A stretch of DNA of 64,000 nt. It comes from Maritimibacter sp. DP1N21-5. Lineage in GTDB: Bacteria > Pseudomonadota > Alphaproteobacteria > Rhodobacterales > Rhodobacteraceae. The DNA is taken from NCBI RefSeq assembly GCF_019218295.1, contig NZ_JAHUZF010000006.1, positions 124,001-188,000 on the forward strand, in the 5' to 3' direction. Positions 43,830 to 52,838 of the stretch are shown here, in pieces (positions within the stretch are counted from its first letter, which is position 1; each line of letters starts with the position of its first letter). A program made the translations under genes and the position numbers. Under the pieces are notes generated by a model that made no database searches, had not been told where the DNA came from, and saw nothing but the letters and a program-made list of their open reading frames with translations.

Positions 43830-44245
43830 TGCGGATCGCTGGCTATATCTTTGTTTCGATCCTGGTTCTGCCAATTGCGGCGTTCGTATTTTGGTACAAC
43901 CATTCTGCTGTGAACAATGCAGCGGCCAAATACACTGGTAGAGACACGAAGGCTCTCATCACCAAGCTTGAGAACAAGGGTTTTAAGATCGCTACCAAAA
44001 AAGATGACGGCTGGTTTTACACCCAAAGCAACCACCGGCATATTCTTCATCCTATCATTTACAGCTCCCACGCTGACGCGTTGAAAGCATTTTGCCTCAA
44101 CAACACCTGCGAAATCTTCTCCGCGCGCAAGTCGACACCGTATCTCGGCCTTGCCCAAAAGATGGAACGCATGATTTGGGCCTCCGTGGACGGCACAGTC
44201 GAGCTTGTCTTCAACCAACACTACCCTTCGATGGGCAACAAGTGA
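43829..44245 (+). CDS. Orphan 138-residue protein inside the importer operon
   Basis: Not recognised. One N-terminal membrane helix or uncleaved signal (MRIAGYIFVSILVLPIAAFVFW) is followed by a soluble domain of about 115 residues, Lys/His-rich (LENKGFKIATKKDDGW, SNHRHILHPIIYSSHAD) with two Cys (FCLNNTCEIF). GC is lower than in the flanking permease genes. It sits exactly between the two permeases (TAATG upstream; 19 bases downstream), so it looks like an in-operon insertion of a single gene that preserved both partners. Confidence 0.6.
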   Translation: MRIAGYIFVSILVLPIAAFVFWYNHSAVNNAAAKYTGRDTKALITKLENKGFKIATKKDDGWFYTQSNHRHILHPIIYSSHADALKAFCLNNTCEIFSARKSTPYLGLAQKMERMIWASVDGTVELVFNQHYPSMGNK

Positions 44246-44264
44246 TGTTTGATCGAAAAACACT

Positions 44265-45083
44265 ATGCTAAAAAACATCCCCCTCTCCGCCGCCCTCGGC
44301 CTCATCATCACCGGCACATACTTCCTCGCCGCGCTCTTCGCGCCGCTCATCGCCCCCTACGGCATGGCCGAAACCGTGGGCGACGTGTGGGAGCCATCGT
44401 CAGCCGCCCATTGGCTCGGCACCGACCAGATCGGGCGCGACCTGCTCACCCGCATGATCTTTGGCGGCCAGACCACGATCTTCATCGCCACCGCCGCCAC
44501 GATCCTCAGCTTCACCACAGGCTCCGTCCTCGGCTTCCTGGCCGCCGTCTCCGGCGGCTGGGTGGATCAGGTCATGTCACGCCTCGTCGACCTCTTCATG
44601 TCGATCCCATCCCTGATCCTCGCCCTCGTCATCCTGTCGAGCATCGAGGCCACGGTGGTCACCCTGATCGTCATCATGGGCCTGCTCGATTCCACCCGCG
44701 TCTACCGCCTCGCCCGCGCCGTCGCGGTGGACATCTCGGTCATGGACTACGTCGAAGCCGCCCGGCTCAGGGGCGAAAAGCTCGGCTGGATCATCTTCCG
44801 CGAAATCCTCCCCAACGCGCTCTCGCCCCTCGTCGCCGAAATGGGTCTGCGCTTCATCTTCATGGTGCTCTTCATCTCGACACTCTCCTTCCTCGGCATT
44901 GGCGTGCAACCCCCGCTCGCGGACTGGGGCGGCATCGTGAAAGAGAACAAGGAAGGTATCAACTTCGGCATCGGCGCCGCCCTCTACCCGGCGGTCGCCA
45001 TCGCCACGCTGGCGATCAGCGTCAACCTCATCGCCGACTGGATCCTCAACCGCACCACGTCTCTCAAAGGGGGCCGCGGATGA
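44265..45083 (+). CDS. ABC importer permease, DppC type
   Basis: A 272-residue six-helix permease. LGLIITGTYFLAALFAPLIA, HWLGTDQIGRDLLTRMIFG, the EAA loop YVEAARLRGEKLGWIIFREILPN and GVQPPLADWGGI are the DppC hallmarks. It pairs with the DppB-type permease at 42873 across the orphan gene. The repeat at 45088 follows its stop. Confidence 0.94.
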   Translation: MLKNIPLSAALGLIITGTYFLAALFAPLIAPYGMAETVGDVWEPSSAAHWLGTDQIGRDLLTRMIFGGQTTIFIATAATILSFTTGSVLGFLAAVSGGWVDQVMSRLVDLFMSIPSLILALVILSSIEATVVTLIVIMGLLDSTRVYRLARAVAVDISVMDYVEAARLRGEKLGWIIFREILPNALSPLVAEMGLRFIFMVLFISTLSFLGIGVQPPLADWGGIVKENKEGINFGIGAALYPAVAIATLAISVNLIADWILNRTTSLKGGRG

Positions 45084-45087
45084 CACC

Positions 45088-45136
45088 TCCTTTCTTCTGG
45101 CTGAAAATACTTCGGGGTCCGGGGCAGAGCCCCGGG
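45088..45136 (+). repeat. Extragenic repeat after the DppC-type gene
   Basis: TTTCTTCTGGCTGAAAATAC, then TTCGGGG and a GGGGCAGAGCCCC hairpin, starting five bases after the stop codon. The core is the same as in 38824 and 39000. Confidence 0.7.
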
Positions 45137-45147
45137 GATATGCAACC

Positions 45148-46782
45148 ATGACCACACCACTCCTCAAAGTCCGCGGCCTCAAAATCGGCGCCACAGTCTA
45201 TCCGCCGGGGGAAAAACCGCACGACATCGACATCGTGCACGGCGTCGACTTCGACGTCGAACCGGGCAAGGTGCTGGGACTGATCGGCGAGAGTGGCGCG
45301 GGCAAATCCACCATCGGCCTCGCCTCCATGGCCTATGGGCGCGGCGGCGTGAAACTCACCGCCGGCTCGGTCGAGGTCAATGGCCGCGACGTGCTCAAAG
45401 CCCCGCTCAAGGACATCCGCAAACTGCGCGGCGCAGAAGTGACCTACGTCTCCCAATCCGCCGCCGCCTCCTTTAACCCGGCCAAGCAGATCATGGAACA
45501 GGTGATCGAGGCCGCCGTGGGCCAGGGCAAGTTCACCAAATCCCAAGCCCAGAAACGTGCGGTGGAACTGTTCAAGAAACTCGGCCTCCCCAACCCAGAC
45601 ACGATCGGCACCCGCTACCCGCACCAGGTCTCCGGCGGCCAACTCCAGCGCTGCATGACGGCGCTCGCCCTCTGCCCCGAACCCGACCTCGTGGTGTTCG
45701 ACGAACCCACCACGGCGCTCGACGTCACCACGCAGATCGACGTGCTCAAAGCGATCAAGGACGCGATCCGCGACACCGGCGTGGCCGCGCTCTACATCAC
45801 CCACGACCTCGCCGTGGTGGCGCAGGTCTCTGACCATATCATGGTGCTGCGCCATGGGCGCATGGTCGAATACGGCACCACCGATCAGATCATCAACGCG
45901 CCGCAGGAAGACTACACCAAGGCGCTCGTCTCCGTCCGCTCGATCACGCACGAGGAAAAACAACCCACCGAACCCGTCCTGCGCGTCGAAGGGATCACCG
46001 CCCGCTACAAGGGCACCAGCTTCGACGTGCTGCACGATGTCAGCGTCGACATCAGCCCGGGTCAGACACTGGCGGTGGTGGGGGAATCCGGCTCCGGCAA
46101 ATCCACCCTCGCACGGGTGATCACGGGCCTCCTGCCCCCCACGGCCGGCAAGATCACCTTCGCAGGCCGCACGCTCAGCCCCGACCAACCCTCCCGCAGC
46201 ATCGAAGACTTGCGCGAGCTGCAGATGATCTACCAGATGGCCGACACCGCCATGAACCCGCGCCAAACTGTTGGCACGATCATCGGACGCCCCCTCGAAT
46301 TCTACTTCGGGCTCAAAGGCGTCGAAAAACAAAAACGCATCCAGGAACTGCTGGACGAAATCGAGCTGGGAAAAGGCTTCCAGGACCGCTACCCGGCAGA
46401 ACTCTCAGGCGGCCAGAAACAGCGCGTCTGCATCGCCCGTGCGCTCGCCGCAAAACCCAAACTGATCATCTGTGATGAGGTCACATCAGCCCTCGACCCG
46501 CTCGTTGCAGACGGCATCCTCAAACTGCTCCTGAACCTGCAAAAGATCGAGGACGTGGCATACCTCTTCATCACCCATGACCTCGCCACGGTCAAAGCGA
46601 TCTCCGACAGCATCGCGGTGATGTACCAGGGCAAGGTCCAGCGCTACGGCACCAAGTCCGAAGTGCTCACGCCCCCCTATGACGACTACACCGACCTCCT
46701 GCTCAGCTCGGTGCCGGAAATGAAACTCGGCTGGCTCGAAGACGTGATCGCCAACCGCAAGATGGAAAGCGCCGGCAACTAA
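45148..46782 (+). CDS. ABC importer ATPase, fused DppD-DppF type
   Basis: 544 residues made of two complete nucleotide-binding domains. First: Walker A GESGAGKST, signature VSGGQLQR, Walker B LVVFDEPTTALD. Second (from about 280): Walker A GESGSGKST, signature LSGGQKQR, Walker B LIICDEVTSALD, then the FITHDLATV H-loop. Such fused ATPases serve dipeptide, nickel and oligopeptide importers, and both sites look active. The ATP-driven uptake complex is this protein plus the genes at 41184, 42873 and 44265. Confidence 0.95.
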   Translation: MTTPLLKVRGLKIGATVYPPGEKPHDIDIVHGVDFDVEPGKVLGLIGESGAGKSTIGLASMAYGRGGVKLTAGSVEVNGRDVLKAPLKDIRKLRGAEVTYVSQSAAASFNPAKQIMEQVIEAAVGQGKFTKSQAQKRAVELFKKLGLPNPDTIGTRYPHQVSGGQLQRCMTALALCPEPDLVVFDEPTTALDVTTQIDVLKAIKDAIRDTGVAALYITHDLAVVAQVSDHIMVLRHGRMVEYGTTDQIINAPQEDYTKALVSVRSITHEEKQPTEPVLRVEGITARYKGTSFDVLHDVSVDISPGQTLAVVGESGSGKSTLARVITGLLPPTAGKITFAGRTLSPDQPSRSIEDLRELQMIYQMADTAMNPRQTVGTIIGRPLEFYFGLKGVEKQKRIQELLDEIELGKGFQDRYPAELSGGQKQRVCIARALAAKPKLIICDEVTSALDPLVADGILKLLLNLQKIEDVAYLFITHDLATVKAISDSIAVMYQGKVQRYGTKSEVLTPPYDDYTDLLLSSVPEMKLGWLEDVIANRKMESAGN

Positions 46783-46834
46783 GGGACGGCGGGCGGGGCG
46801 TCTTTGCCAAGGGCAAAGCGCGTCCGCCCCGGCC
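46783..46834. repeat. Long GC-rich hairpin after the ATPase gene; second copy of 252-308
   Basis: GGGCGG (46791-46796) pairs with CCGCCC (46824-46829), and CTTTGCC pairs with GGCAAAG around AAG inside. It begins right after the stop codon. The left arm GGGACGG.GGGCGGGGCG matches the hairpin near mgtE. Confidence 0.55.
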
Positions 46835-46927
46835 CACCCACCAATTTCGCAACCTGACCTGCACAACTGTGTCTTGGTCCCGTCACGCCCGTATGCCTAC
46901 AGTGCCCTGACACGAAGGGGGCCTGCC

Positions 46928-47764
46928 ATGACCAACAAACTCCTGCTGATCATCCTCGACGGCGTACCGCTGCGCAATTTCCGCCGCCTCTTCGGCAATC
47001 TCGAAGGATGGGTGGACAGCGGTGACGCCCAGACATGGACGCACCGCAGCGTCATCCCGTCGATCTCCGCCTCCTGCTATGCCTCGATCCATACCGGTGT
47101 CACACCTGCCGAACACGGCTGCACCGGCAACGGCAACGTCTTTCGCCTGACGCACCCGGATGTCTTCGGTCAGGTCCGTAAGACAGGCGGCACCACCGGG
47201 GCCGTCGCCCACTCCTTCTGGTCCGAATTCTTCAACCGTCACCCGTTCGATGTCACCCGCGACATCGAATACGACGAGCCGGACAGCGACACGATCAACC
47301 ACGGGCGCTTCCACACTATGACGGGCTACGGCGCCAACAATCAGATGACGCCCTCAGACGTGGACCTCTTCGGCACGCTCACGAACCTTTGCGCCCGCTT
47401 CGACCTCAGCTACGGGATGCTGCACACCTGCACACTCGACAGCATGGGCCACCGCTTCTTCCACGAAAGCCAGGAAATGGACGCTGCCTGTTTCGTCATG
47501 GACGAAATGCTGGCCCCCTTCATTCCGCGCTGGCGCGACATGGGGTACGAAGTGATCGTGACCGCCGACCACGGACAGGACGAACGCGGCCACCACGGCG
47601 GGCGCGGCGCGCTGCAGCAGGAGACGGCGCTCTACTATTTCGGGGACGCAACGGGGCCGGACGCGGACACCGTCATCGACCAGTTGCAACTCGCGCCCAC
47701 CATCCTGCATCGCCTCGGCGCAGACATCCCGGACACGATGCAGGCCAAGCCGTTTCTAAGCTAA
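46928..47764 (+). CDS. Alkaline phosphatase-superfamily phosphodiesterase/pyrophosphatase
   Basis: A 278-residue cytoplasmic protein of the nucleotide pyrophosphatase/phosphodiesterase type. Metal ligands are visible as LIILDGV at the start and VTADHGQDERGHHGG near the end; the nucleophile region is SVIPSISASCYASIHTG and HTCTLDSMGHRF provides the middle Asp and His. It has no signal peptide. Being just behind the importer on the same strand, it may hydrolyse a phosphorylated product of the imported compound. ATG 46928 is chosen because GGGGGCCTGCC lies ahead. Confidence 0.85.
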   Translation: MTNKLLLIILDGVPLRNFRRLFGNLEGWVDSGDAQTWTHRSVIPSISASCYASIHTGVTPAEHGCTGNGNVFRLTHPDVFGQVRKTGGTTGAVAHSFWSEFFNRHPFDVTRDIEYDEPDSDTINHGRFHTMTGYGANNQMTPSDVDLFGTLTNLCARFDLSYGMLHTCTLDSMGHRFFHESQEMDAACFVMDEMLAPFIPRWRDMGYEVIVTADHGQDERGHHGGRGALQQETALYYFGDATGPDADTVIDQLQLAPTILHRLGADIPDTMQAKPFLS

Positions 47765-47946
47765 CCGAAGCCCTGCCAGGGGCGGCCCGTGGGCTGCCGC
47801 CCCACCGCCCTTTCAGTGCACTTTACCGTTGTCATTTGCCTATGACAGTCCTGCTGCGCCCCAACGGATAGGTAGCGGCAGCCCGCCGGGACGAGCCGGC
47901 GCTGGCACGGCGCCTTCGGCTTGATTCCGTGCCCGAGACGCTTCGT

Positions 47947-48417
47947 TCAAACCGCCGCCTTGTGCGCCGCAAACACCTGCGCCAGATCCGCCGCCTGCTG
48001 CATACCCTGCACCCGACGCTGTAACGCCCCCTGCCCGTCAAACAGCAAAAGCGTCACATTCGGCGCATTGAACCGCCGGGCAAAGGCGGCTCCCTCGGGT
48101 GTGTTGATGTCCGCCACCAGATACGCCATCCCGCAGTCGTCAAAATCACGCAGCGCCCGCCGCGTCTGTTTCTGCAAGGCCGTGCAGGTCGGACATTGCG
48201 GATCATGGATCTGCACGATGGCCAGATCGCCCTTGCCCACGCGGGTCAGGTCGTGCTCCGCCGCATAGGACCGAAACGAACTCACGCCCCAAAACCCACC
48301 CCCAAGCACAACGGCAGAGGCAACAGCCCCACCGCCAAGGAGTGACCGGCGCGATACGCCGCCGGAGGGTGCGGGCGACGGCGCAACCGCCTTTGCGCGT
48401 TTCTTGGACTTTGGCAT
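47947..48417 (-). CDS. Thioredoxin-fold protein with a Tat-like signal
   Basis: A 156-residue protein with a basic, Pro/Ser-rich start and an SRRSLLGGGAVASAVVLGGG segment that resembles a twin-arginine signal. The mature part has a thioredoxin-type active site DPQCPTCTALQK (CPTC) and the cis-Pro region FNAPNVTLLLF. It probably acts in the periplasm as a thiol-disulfide protein. Monocistronic, convergent with the phosphodiesterase gene, with a 182-base gap containing a GGGGCGGC hairpin near 47779. Confidence 0.8.
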   Translation of the reverse strand: MPKSKKRAKAVAPSPAPSGGVSRRSLLGGGAVASAVVLGGGFWGVSSFRSYAAEHDLTRVGKGDLAIVQIHDPQCPTCTALQKQTRRALRDFDDCGMAYLVADINTPEGAAFARRFNAPNVTLLLFDGQGALQRRVQGMQQAADLAQVFAAHKAAV

Positions 48418-48740
48418 GGGCTCTCTCGTTCGCAGATGTTGTCCGACAACCCTACTGCGAAACAGCGGCCAAGACCGCTCACGTCTCTGTCATGTCACGG
48501 CAAAGATGACCCGCCCGTTAACGGCCCGGCAGAAAGGTTAACGGCACTGCACATGTGAACAGAAGCTTAACCGGCCACAGCGCCCCAAAATGCGCAGTTT
48601 CACGACCAAATATCGCAGTTTGCCAAATCCACCCCGAAATCGGGTGCATTCACAGGCCCCAAAATGTGCAGAAGGCGCGACAAACTTCGCAGTTTCGCGC
48701 CTTCCCCGGTCTCACAGCGCACCGCACGGTGCGTTAAGGA
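48418..48740. promoter_or_regulatory. Gap holding two 43-base imperfect direct repeats
   Basis: Copies lie at 48582-48624 and 48656-48698, 74 bases apart. Both begin GCCCCAAAATG, keep GCAG at the same place, and end with TCGCAGTTT. CGCAGTTT itself occurs three times in the region (48593, 48614, 48688). The repeats stand between the thioredoxin-like gene's promoter and the 3' end of the acyl-CoA synthetase gene, so they could be operators for the former. Another possibility is a dispersed repeat. Confidence 0.5.
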
Positions 48741-50639
48741 TTACTCGGCCGCCATCGCCTCCGACGACATTTCCCAGGGCCGGACAAAGTCGCCCAGCAC
48801 CGTCTGGATCGCGGTCTCGCTCTCGCCATTGGCAACCACTTGCGCCACCAGCCCACGCTTCTTGTCATCGGTCACGGCCACAATCTCCGCCTTCAACCCG
48901 GCATCGTTCAGCGCCGCATTGTAGATGCGGGTGATGGCTTCTTTCCGCAGGTCGGGTTTGAAGATCTTGCCAACCGCCGTTTTCGGCAACTCGTCCATAA
49001 TGGTCATGTGCTTAGGCTGCGCCGCCCGCTCGTGCACATGCTCCTTGCAGAACGCCATCAGCTCATCCGGCGTCACGCTGGCCCCGTCGACAAGCTCGAC
49101 ATAAGCACACGGCACCTCGCCCGAATGCTGGTCTGGCTGCCCGATGGCTCCGGCAAAGGCGACGGCCTCGTGGCCAAGCAATGCCTCTTCGATCTCGGCA
49201 GGATCAATGTTGTGACCACCGCGAATGATCAGGTCCTTGGCGCGCCCCGTGATCCACAGATACCCGTCCGCATCGCGGCGGCCCAGGTCGCCCGTGCGCA
49301 GGAATTTTTCATTGTAGAACAAGTCCTTGTTCTTATCCGCCTCGGTGTATGTATTGCCCGGCCAGACCCCTGGATTGCTGACGCAGATCTCGCCGATCTC
49401 GTCCACACCGGCCTCGATCGGGCCCTCGGGAGTACCCTTGTAGATCTTGACCTCGGTGTAGGGGAACGGGATGCCAACGGACCCGATTTTCTTCTCGCCG
49501 TCGATGGGGTTGCCGGACACGAGACAGGTCGCCTCGGTCATGCCATAGCCTTCGACGATCTCGACGCCGGCAGCACTTTCATAGCGCCTGAACAGTTCCT
49601 GCGGCAGCGGCGCCGAACCGGAGAACGTGGACTTCACCGTGCCGATATCGGCATCGATCGGGCGCTGCATCATCGCCGCAATAGCCGTGGGAACGGAGGC
49701 GATGAAGGTGATCTTCCAGCGCTCGGTCAGCTTCCAGATATTGTCGAACACACCCTCGCCCCGGTAGCCCTGAGGCGTCGGGAAAACGCAGTGCGCGCCG
49801 GATGCAACCGCACCCAACAACAACACATGCGCCGCCATCACATGGAAAAGTGGCAATGGCGCCAATATGTTATCTTCGGCGGTCAAAAGCGTGGTCGCCC
49901 CGACCCAGCCATTGTAGACCATGCCCGAATACTTGTGCTGCGCGACCTTCGGCATGCCGGTTGTGCCGCCCGTGTGGAAGTAACAGGCAACGCGATCTTC
50001 CTGCACGTCCTCAAATTGCAGCGTGGTCGGCTGCTTGGCACATTCGGCGTTGAAGTCCAGATAGGTGACGCCCGGCGCCTTTTCCATCTTCGGACGGATC
50101 AGCGGGATGATGAAGGATTTGAGACCCGACACGTGGCCCAGCAGATCGACCTCGAGCACGGTCTTGACGTTGGGCGCCAGCTTGACCGCCTCGGACATCT
50201 TCTGCGCCACGTCCGTCTTGGGGAACGCGCGCAGGGTGACAAGGACCTTGGCATTTGTTTCGCGCAGGATGGCACCGATCTGCTCGGCATCCAGCAGCGG
50301 ATTGATGGGGTTCACGATGCCAGCGGTCGCACCGCCCAGCAGTGTCACGATGGTCTCGGTCGCATTGGGCAGAACATAGGCCACGACATCTGTCGGTCCG
50401 ATACCATGACTGCGCAACATGTTGGCGCATTGCGCGGTACGGCCTTGCAATTGGGTCCAGTTCAGCGTCTCGGCCTTGGACTTCGGATCCGAGAATATCT
50501 GGAAGCTGACAGCGTTGTGGTTGGGGAACTTTTCAGCCGTGTTGCTGAGCATACCAAAGAGGGTCTTGGCGACGTCACGCTCTTCCCATGGCATTTCGTT
50601 TTCAATGGCATCGCGGTCCGCGAACCCGGCATATGTCAT
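48741..50639 (-). CDS. AMP-forming acyl-CoA synthetase
   Basis: A 632-residue adenylate-forming ligase that activates a carboxylic acid as its CoA thioester. A P-loop-like motif CYFHTGGTTGMPKVAQ, the GYGMTEATCL block, YLWITGRAKDLIIRGGHNIDP (hinge and DLIIRGG) and the C-terminal KTAVGKIFKPDLR with the catalytic Lys are all present. It differs from acetyl-CoA synthetase and resembles broad-range medium/long-chain acyl-CoA synthetases of Roseobacters. GGGAGGAAG precedes the ATG. It stands alone, so the substrate cannot be narrowed. Confidence 0.93.
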   Translation of the reverse strand: MTYAGFADRDAIENEMPWEERDVAKTLFGMLSNTAEKFPNHNAVSFQIFSDPKSKAETLNWTQLQGRTAQCANMLRSHGIGPTDVVAYVLPNATETIVTLLGGATAGIVNPINPLLDAEQIGAILRETNAKVLVTLRAFPKTDVAQKMSEAVKLAPNVKTVLEVDLLGHVSGLKSFIIPLIRPKMEKAPGVTYLDFNAECAKQPTTLQFEDVQEDRVACYFHTGGTTGMPKVAQHKYSGMVYNGWVGATTLLTAEDNILAPLPLFHVMAAHVLLLGAVASGAHCVFPTPQGYRGEGVFDNIWKLTERWKITFIASVPTAIAAMMQRPIDADIGTVKSTFSGSAPLPQELFRRYESAAGVEIVEGYGMTEATCLVSGNPIDGEKKIGSVGIPFPYTEVKIYKGTPEGPIEAGVDEIGEICVSNPGVWPGNTYTEADKNKDLFYNEKFLRTGDLGRRDADGYLWITGRAKDLIIRGGHNIDPAEIEEALLGHEAVAFAGAIGQPDQHSGEVPCAYVELVDGASVTPDELMAFCKEHVHERAAQPKHMTIMDELPKTAVGKIFKPDLRKEAITRIYNAALNDAGLKAEIVAVTDDKKRGLVAQVVANGESETAIQTVLGDFVRPWEMSSEAMAAE

Positions 50640-50804
50640 GGTCTTCCTCCCTGTAGCGCCATGTATTTATTCGTGTTGGCGCATTGATCCCTCGTCCAAC
50701 AAGATGCGGTGGATTGCCGCAATGTTCAAGCATTGCAAGGGGTCAGCGTCCGGTCGGACGCGGCGTCAGATCGGGTGACCTTGGGTCAAAGCTGTATGTA
50801 CGCG

Positions 50805-52616
50805 CTACTCGGCGGCGACCCCATCCGTGAACTGCAATCGCGCGAGACGGGCATAGAGACCGTCTTCGGCCACAAGCTGGTGATGCGGCCCCTGGGCCAC
50901 GATGCGCCCCTGATCGAGGACGACAATCCGGTCCGCCATCTTCACGGTGGCGAGACGGTGCGCCACGATCAGCGTCGTGCGCCCCTGCGCTAGCGTATCC
51001 ACCGCCTCCTGCACCGCACGCTCGCTTTCTGCATCCAGCGCGCTTGTCGCTTCGTCCAGCAGCAGGACCGGCGCATCCCGCAGGATCGCACGCGCAATGG
51101 CGATACGCTGCTTCTGTCCACCGGACAGCATTACGCCACGTTCACCGAGCGGGCTGTCGTACCCCTGCGGCAACGCACTGATGAACTCATGCGCCGCGGC
51201 CGCCTGCGCCGCGGCCTGTATCTCTGCCGCAGTGGCACCCGGTCGCCCGAAGGCGATGTTTTCGGCGGCAGATGCGGCAAAGATGATCGGATCCTGTGGC
51301 ACAAGCGCGATCTGTTGGCGGAATGCCTCGCGCGCCATCTCGGCAACGTCCACACCGTCCAGCAAAACCCGCCCGTCCTGGGGATCGTAGAACCGCAGAA
51401 GCATCTGAATAATCGTCGTTTTCCCAGCCCCGGACGGACCGACAAAGGCGACCGTTTCACCCGGCTGAATGTCGAGCGTCACACCATCCAGCGCATTGAT
51501 CCCGGGCCGCGCGGGATAGGCAAAGCGTACATCCTCGAACTGAATATGCCCCTTGACCGGCGATGGCACAGGTGCTGGTGCAGCCACATCTTGCACCGCA
51601 TCCTCGACCTGCAACAACTCCACCAATCGCTCCGTCGCACCGGCCGCGCGCTGCAATTCTCCGATGATTTCTGACAGAGCCGCCACGCCCCCGGCCACCA
51701 TCACAGCGTAGATCACGAACTGGATCAGCGCGCCCATGGTCATCACATCCGACCGGACATCGTTCGCACCAATCCACAGCACCCCGACAATCCCGACAAA
51801 CACAAGGAAGATCACGATGGCAGTCATCAAGGCCCGCACCGCGATCCGACGACGGGCCGAACCAAAGCTCAACTCCGTCACGTCCGAAAACATCGCTCGG
51901 CTGGTTGCCTCGTGGGTGAAGGCCTGCACCGTCTGCACGGCGCTCAACTGTTCCGAGGCACTGCCGGACGAAGCAGCAATCCAGTCCTGGTTCTCGCGGC
52001 TCAACACGCGCAGGCGCCGCCCGAGCACGAGGATCGGCACCACGACAGCAGGCACGATCAGCAGAACAAGCCCCGTCAGTTTGGCAGACGTCAGCAGCAT
52101 CAGGATCAAACCGCCGATAAAAATCAACACGTTACGCAGGGCGATGGAGATGGACGAGCCAATCACGCTCAAGATCAGCGTGGTGTCGGTGGTGATCCGG
52201 CTCAAAACCTCGCCCGTCATGATGTTTTCATAGAAACTGGGCGACATGCCGATCACGCGGTCGAAAACGGCCTTGCGGATGTCGGCAACGACCCGTTCGC
52301 CGAGCCGCGTGACAAGCATGTATCGAACGGCGGTGCCGATGGCCAAAAGCCCAGCTATGCCGATGGCGGCAAGAAAATAGAGATCGAGGATTTCCGAATG
52401 CTCGGTATTGAAATTGTCCACCACCCGGCGGACAGCCAGGGGCAGCGTCAGCGACACGATGGCCGTCGACACGAGCGCTGCAATCGCCGCGCACATGAGC
52501 TTCCAATAGGGCGCAACAAAGGGCCAAAGCGCGCGCAAGGCGCCAATCTGCTTGGATTTTTCGCGCTCTTCCGTGCCCGGGTTGGGCGGTGCGGCGGCGG
52601 TCGTCTGGTCGGCCAT
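50805..52616 (-). CDS. ABC exporter, MsbA/BmrA-like half-transporter
   Basis: A 603-residue protein with six helices (ABC type-1 domain about 30-315) and an ATPase domain with Walker A GPSGAGKTT, signature MLSGGQKQR, Walker B VLLLDEATSALD and H-loop VAHRL. Residues 180-200 carry the coupling-helix region. The N-terminal GFVAPYWKLMCAAIAALVST-type start marks the lipid/drug exporter group of alphaproteobacteria. The substrate is not predictable. Its gene lies between the acyl-CoA synthetase and tRNA-Gly and is probably single. Confidence 0.92.
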   Translation of the reverse strand: MADQTTAAAPPNPGTEEREKSKQIGALRALWPFVAPYWKLMCAAIAALVSTAIVSLTLPLAVRRVVDNFNTEHSEILDLYFLAAIGIAGLLAIGTAVRYMLVTRLGERVVADIRKAVFDRVIGMSPSFYENIMTGEVLSRITTDTTLILSVIGSSISIALRNVLIFIGGLILMLLTSAKLTGLVLLIVPAVVVPILVLGRRLRVLSRENQDWIAASSGSASEQLSAVQTVQAFTHEATSRAMFSDVTELSFGSARRRIAVRALMTAIVIFLVFVGIVGVLWIGANDVRSDVMTMGALIQFVIYAVMVAGGVAALSEIIGELQRAAGATERLVELLQVEDAVQDVAAPAPVPSPVKGHIQFEDVRFAYPARPGINALDGVTLDIQPGETVAFVGPSGAGKTTIIQMLLRFYDPQDGRVLLDGVDVAEMAREAFRQQIALVPQDPIIFAASAAENIAFGRPGATAAEIQAAAQAAAAHEFISALPQGYDSPLGERGVMLSGGQKQRIAIARAILRDAPVLLLDEATSALDAESERAVQEAVDTLAQGRTTLIVAHRLATVKMADRIVVLDQGRIVAQGPHHQLVAEDGLYARLARLQFTDGVAAE

Positions 52617-52701
52617 GCGGTCTCCGGAAACTACTCAATCCCGCACATGCATGTACCAGTGCAGTCTGGTCAAGTGGACAGGGCGGCGCATGGGGAAGGT
52701 T

Positions 52702-52775
52702 TGGAGCGGGCGGCGGGAATCGAACCCGCGTCATTAGCTTGGAAGGCTAAGGTCTTACCACTACACAACGCCCGC
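52702..52775 (-). tRNA. tRNA-Gly (anticodon TCC)
   Basis: On the minus strand GCGGGCG (52775-52769) pairs with CGCCCGC (52712-52706) as acceptor stem. The anticodon arm is TTAGC-CTTCCAA-GCTAA with anticodon TCC, the T-loop is GGTTCGATTCC, and a discriminator T with an encoded CCA ends at 52702. It reads GGA codons (wobble GGN). Confidence 0.97.
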
Positions 52776-52838
52776 AGCTCCGATGCCTCAGATATGGCAA
52801 GGCCCGGGGCGGGTCAAGCCGCCCCATGGCCCCTATTG

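Noticed and set aside
48840..50687. Long plus-strand frame (about 615 codons) opposite the acyl-CoA synthetase
   Set aside because: It is the mirror of a clear coding gene in high-GC DNA, has no family likeness or ribosome binding site, and has the R/H/Q-rich composition typical of antisense frames.
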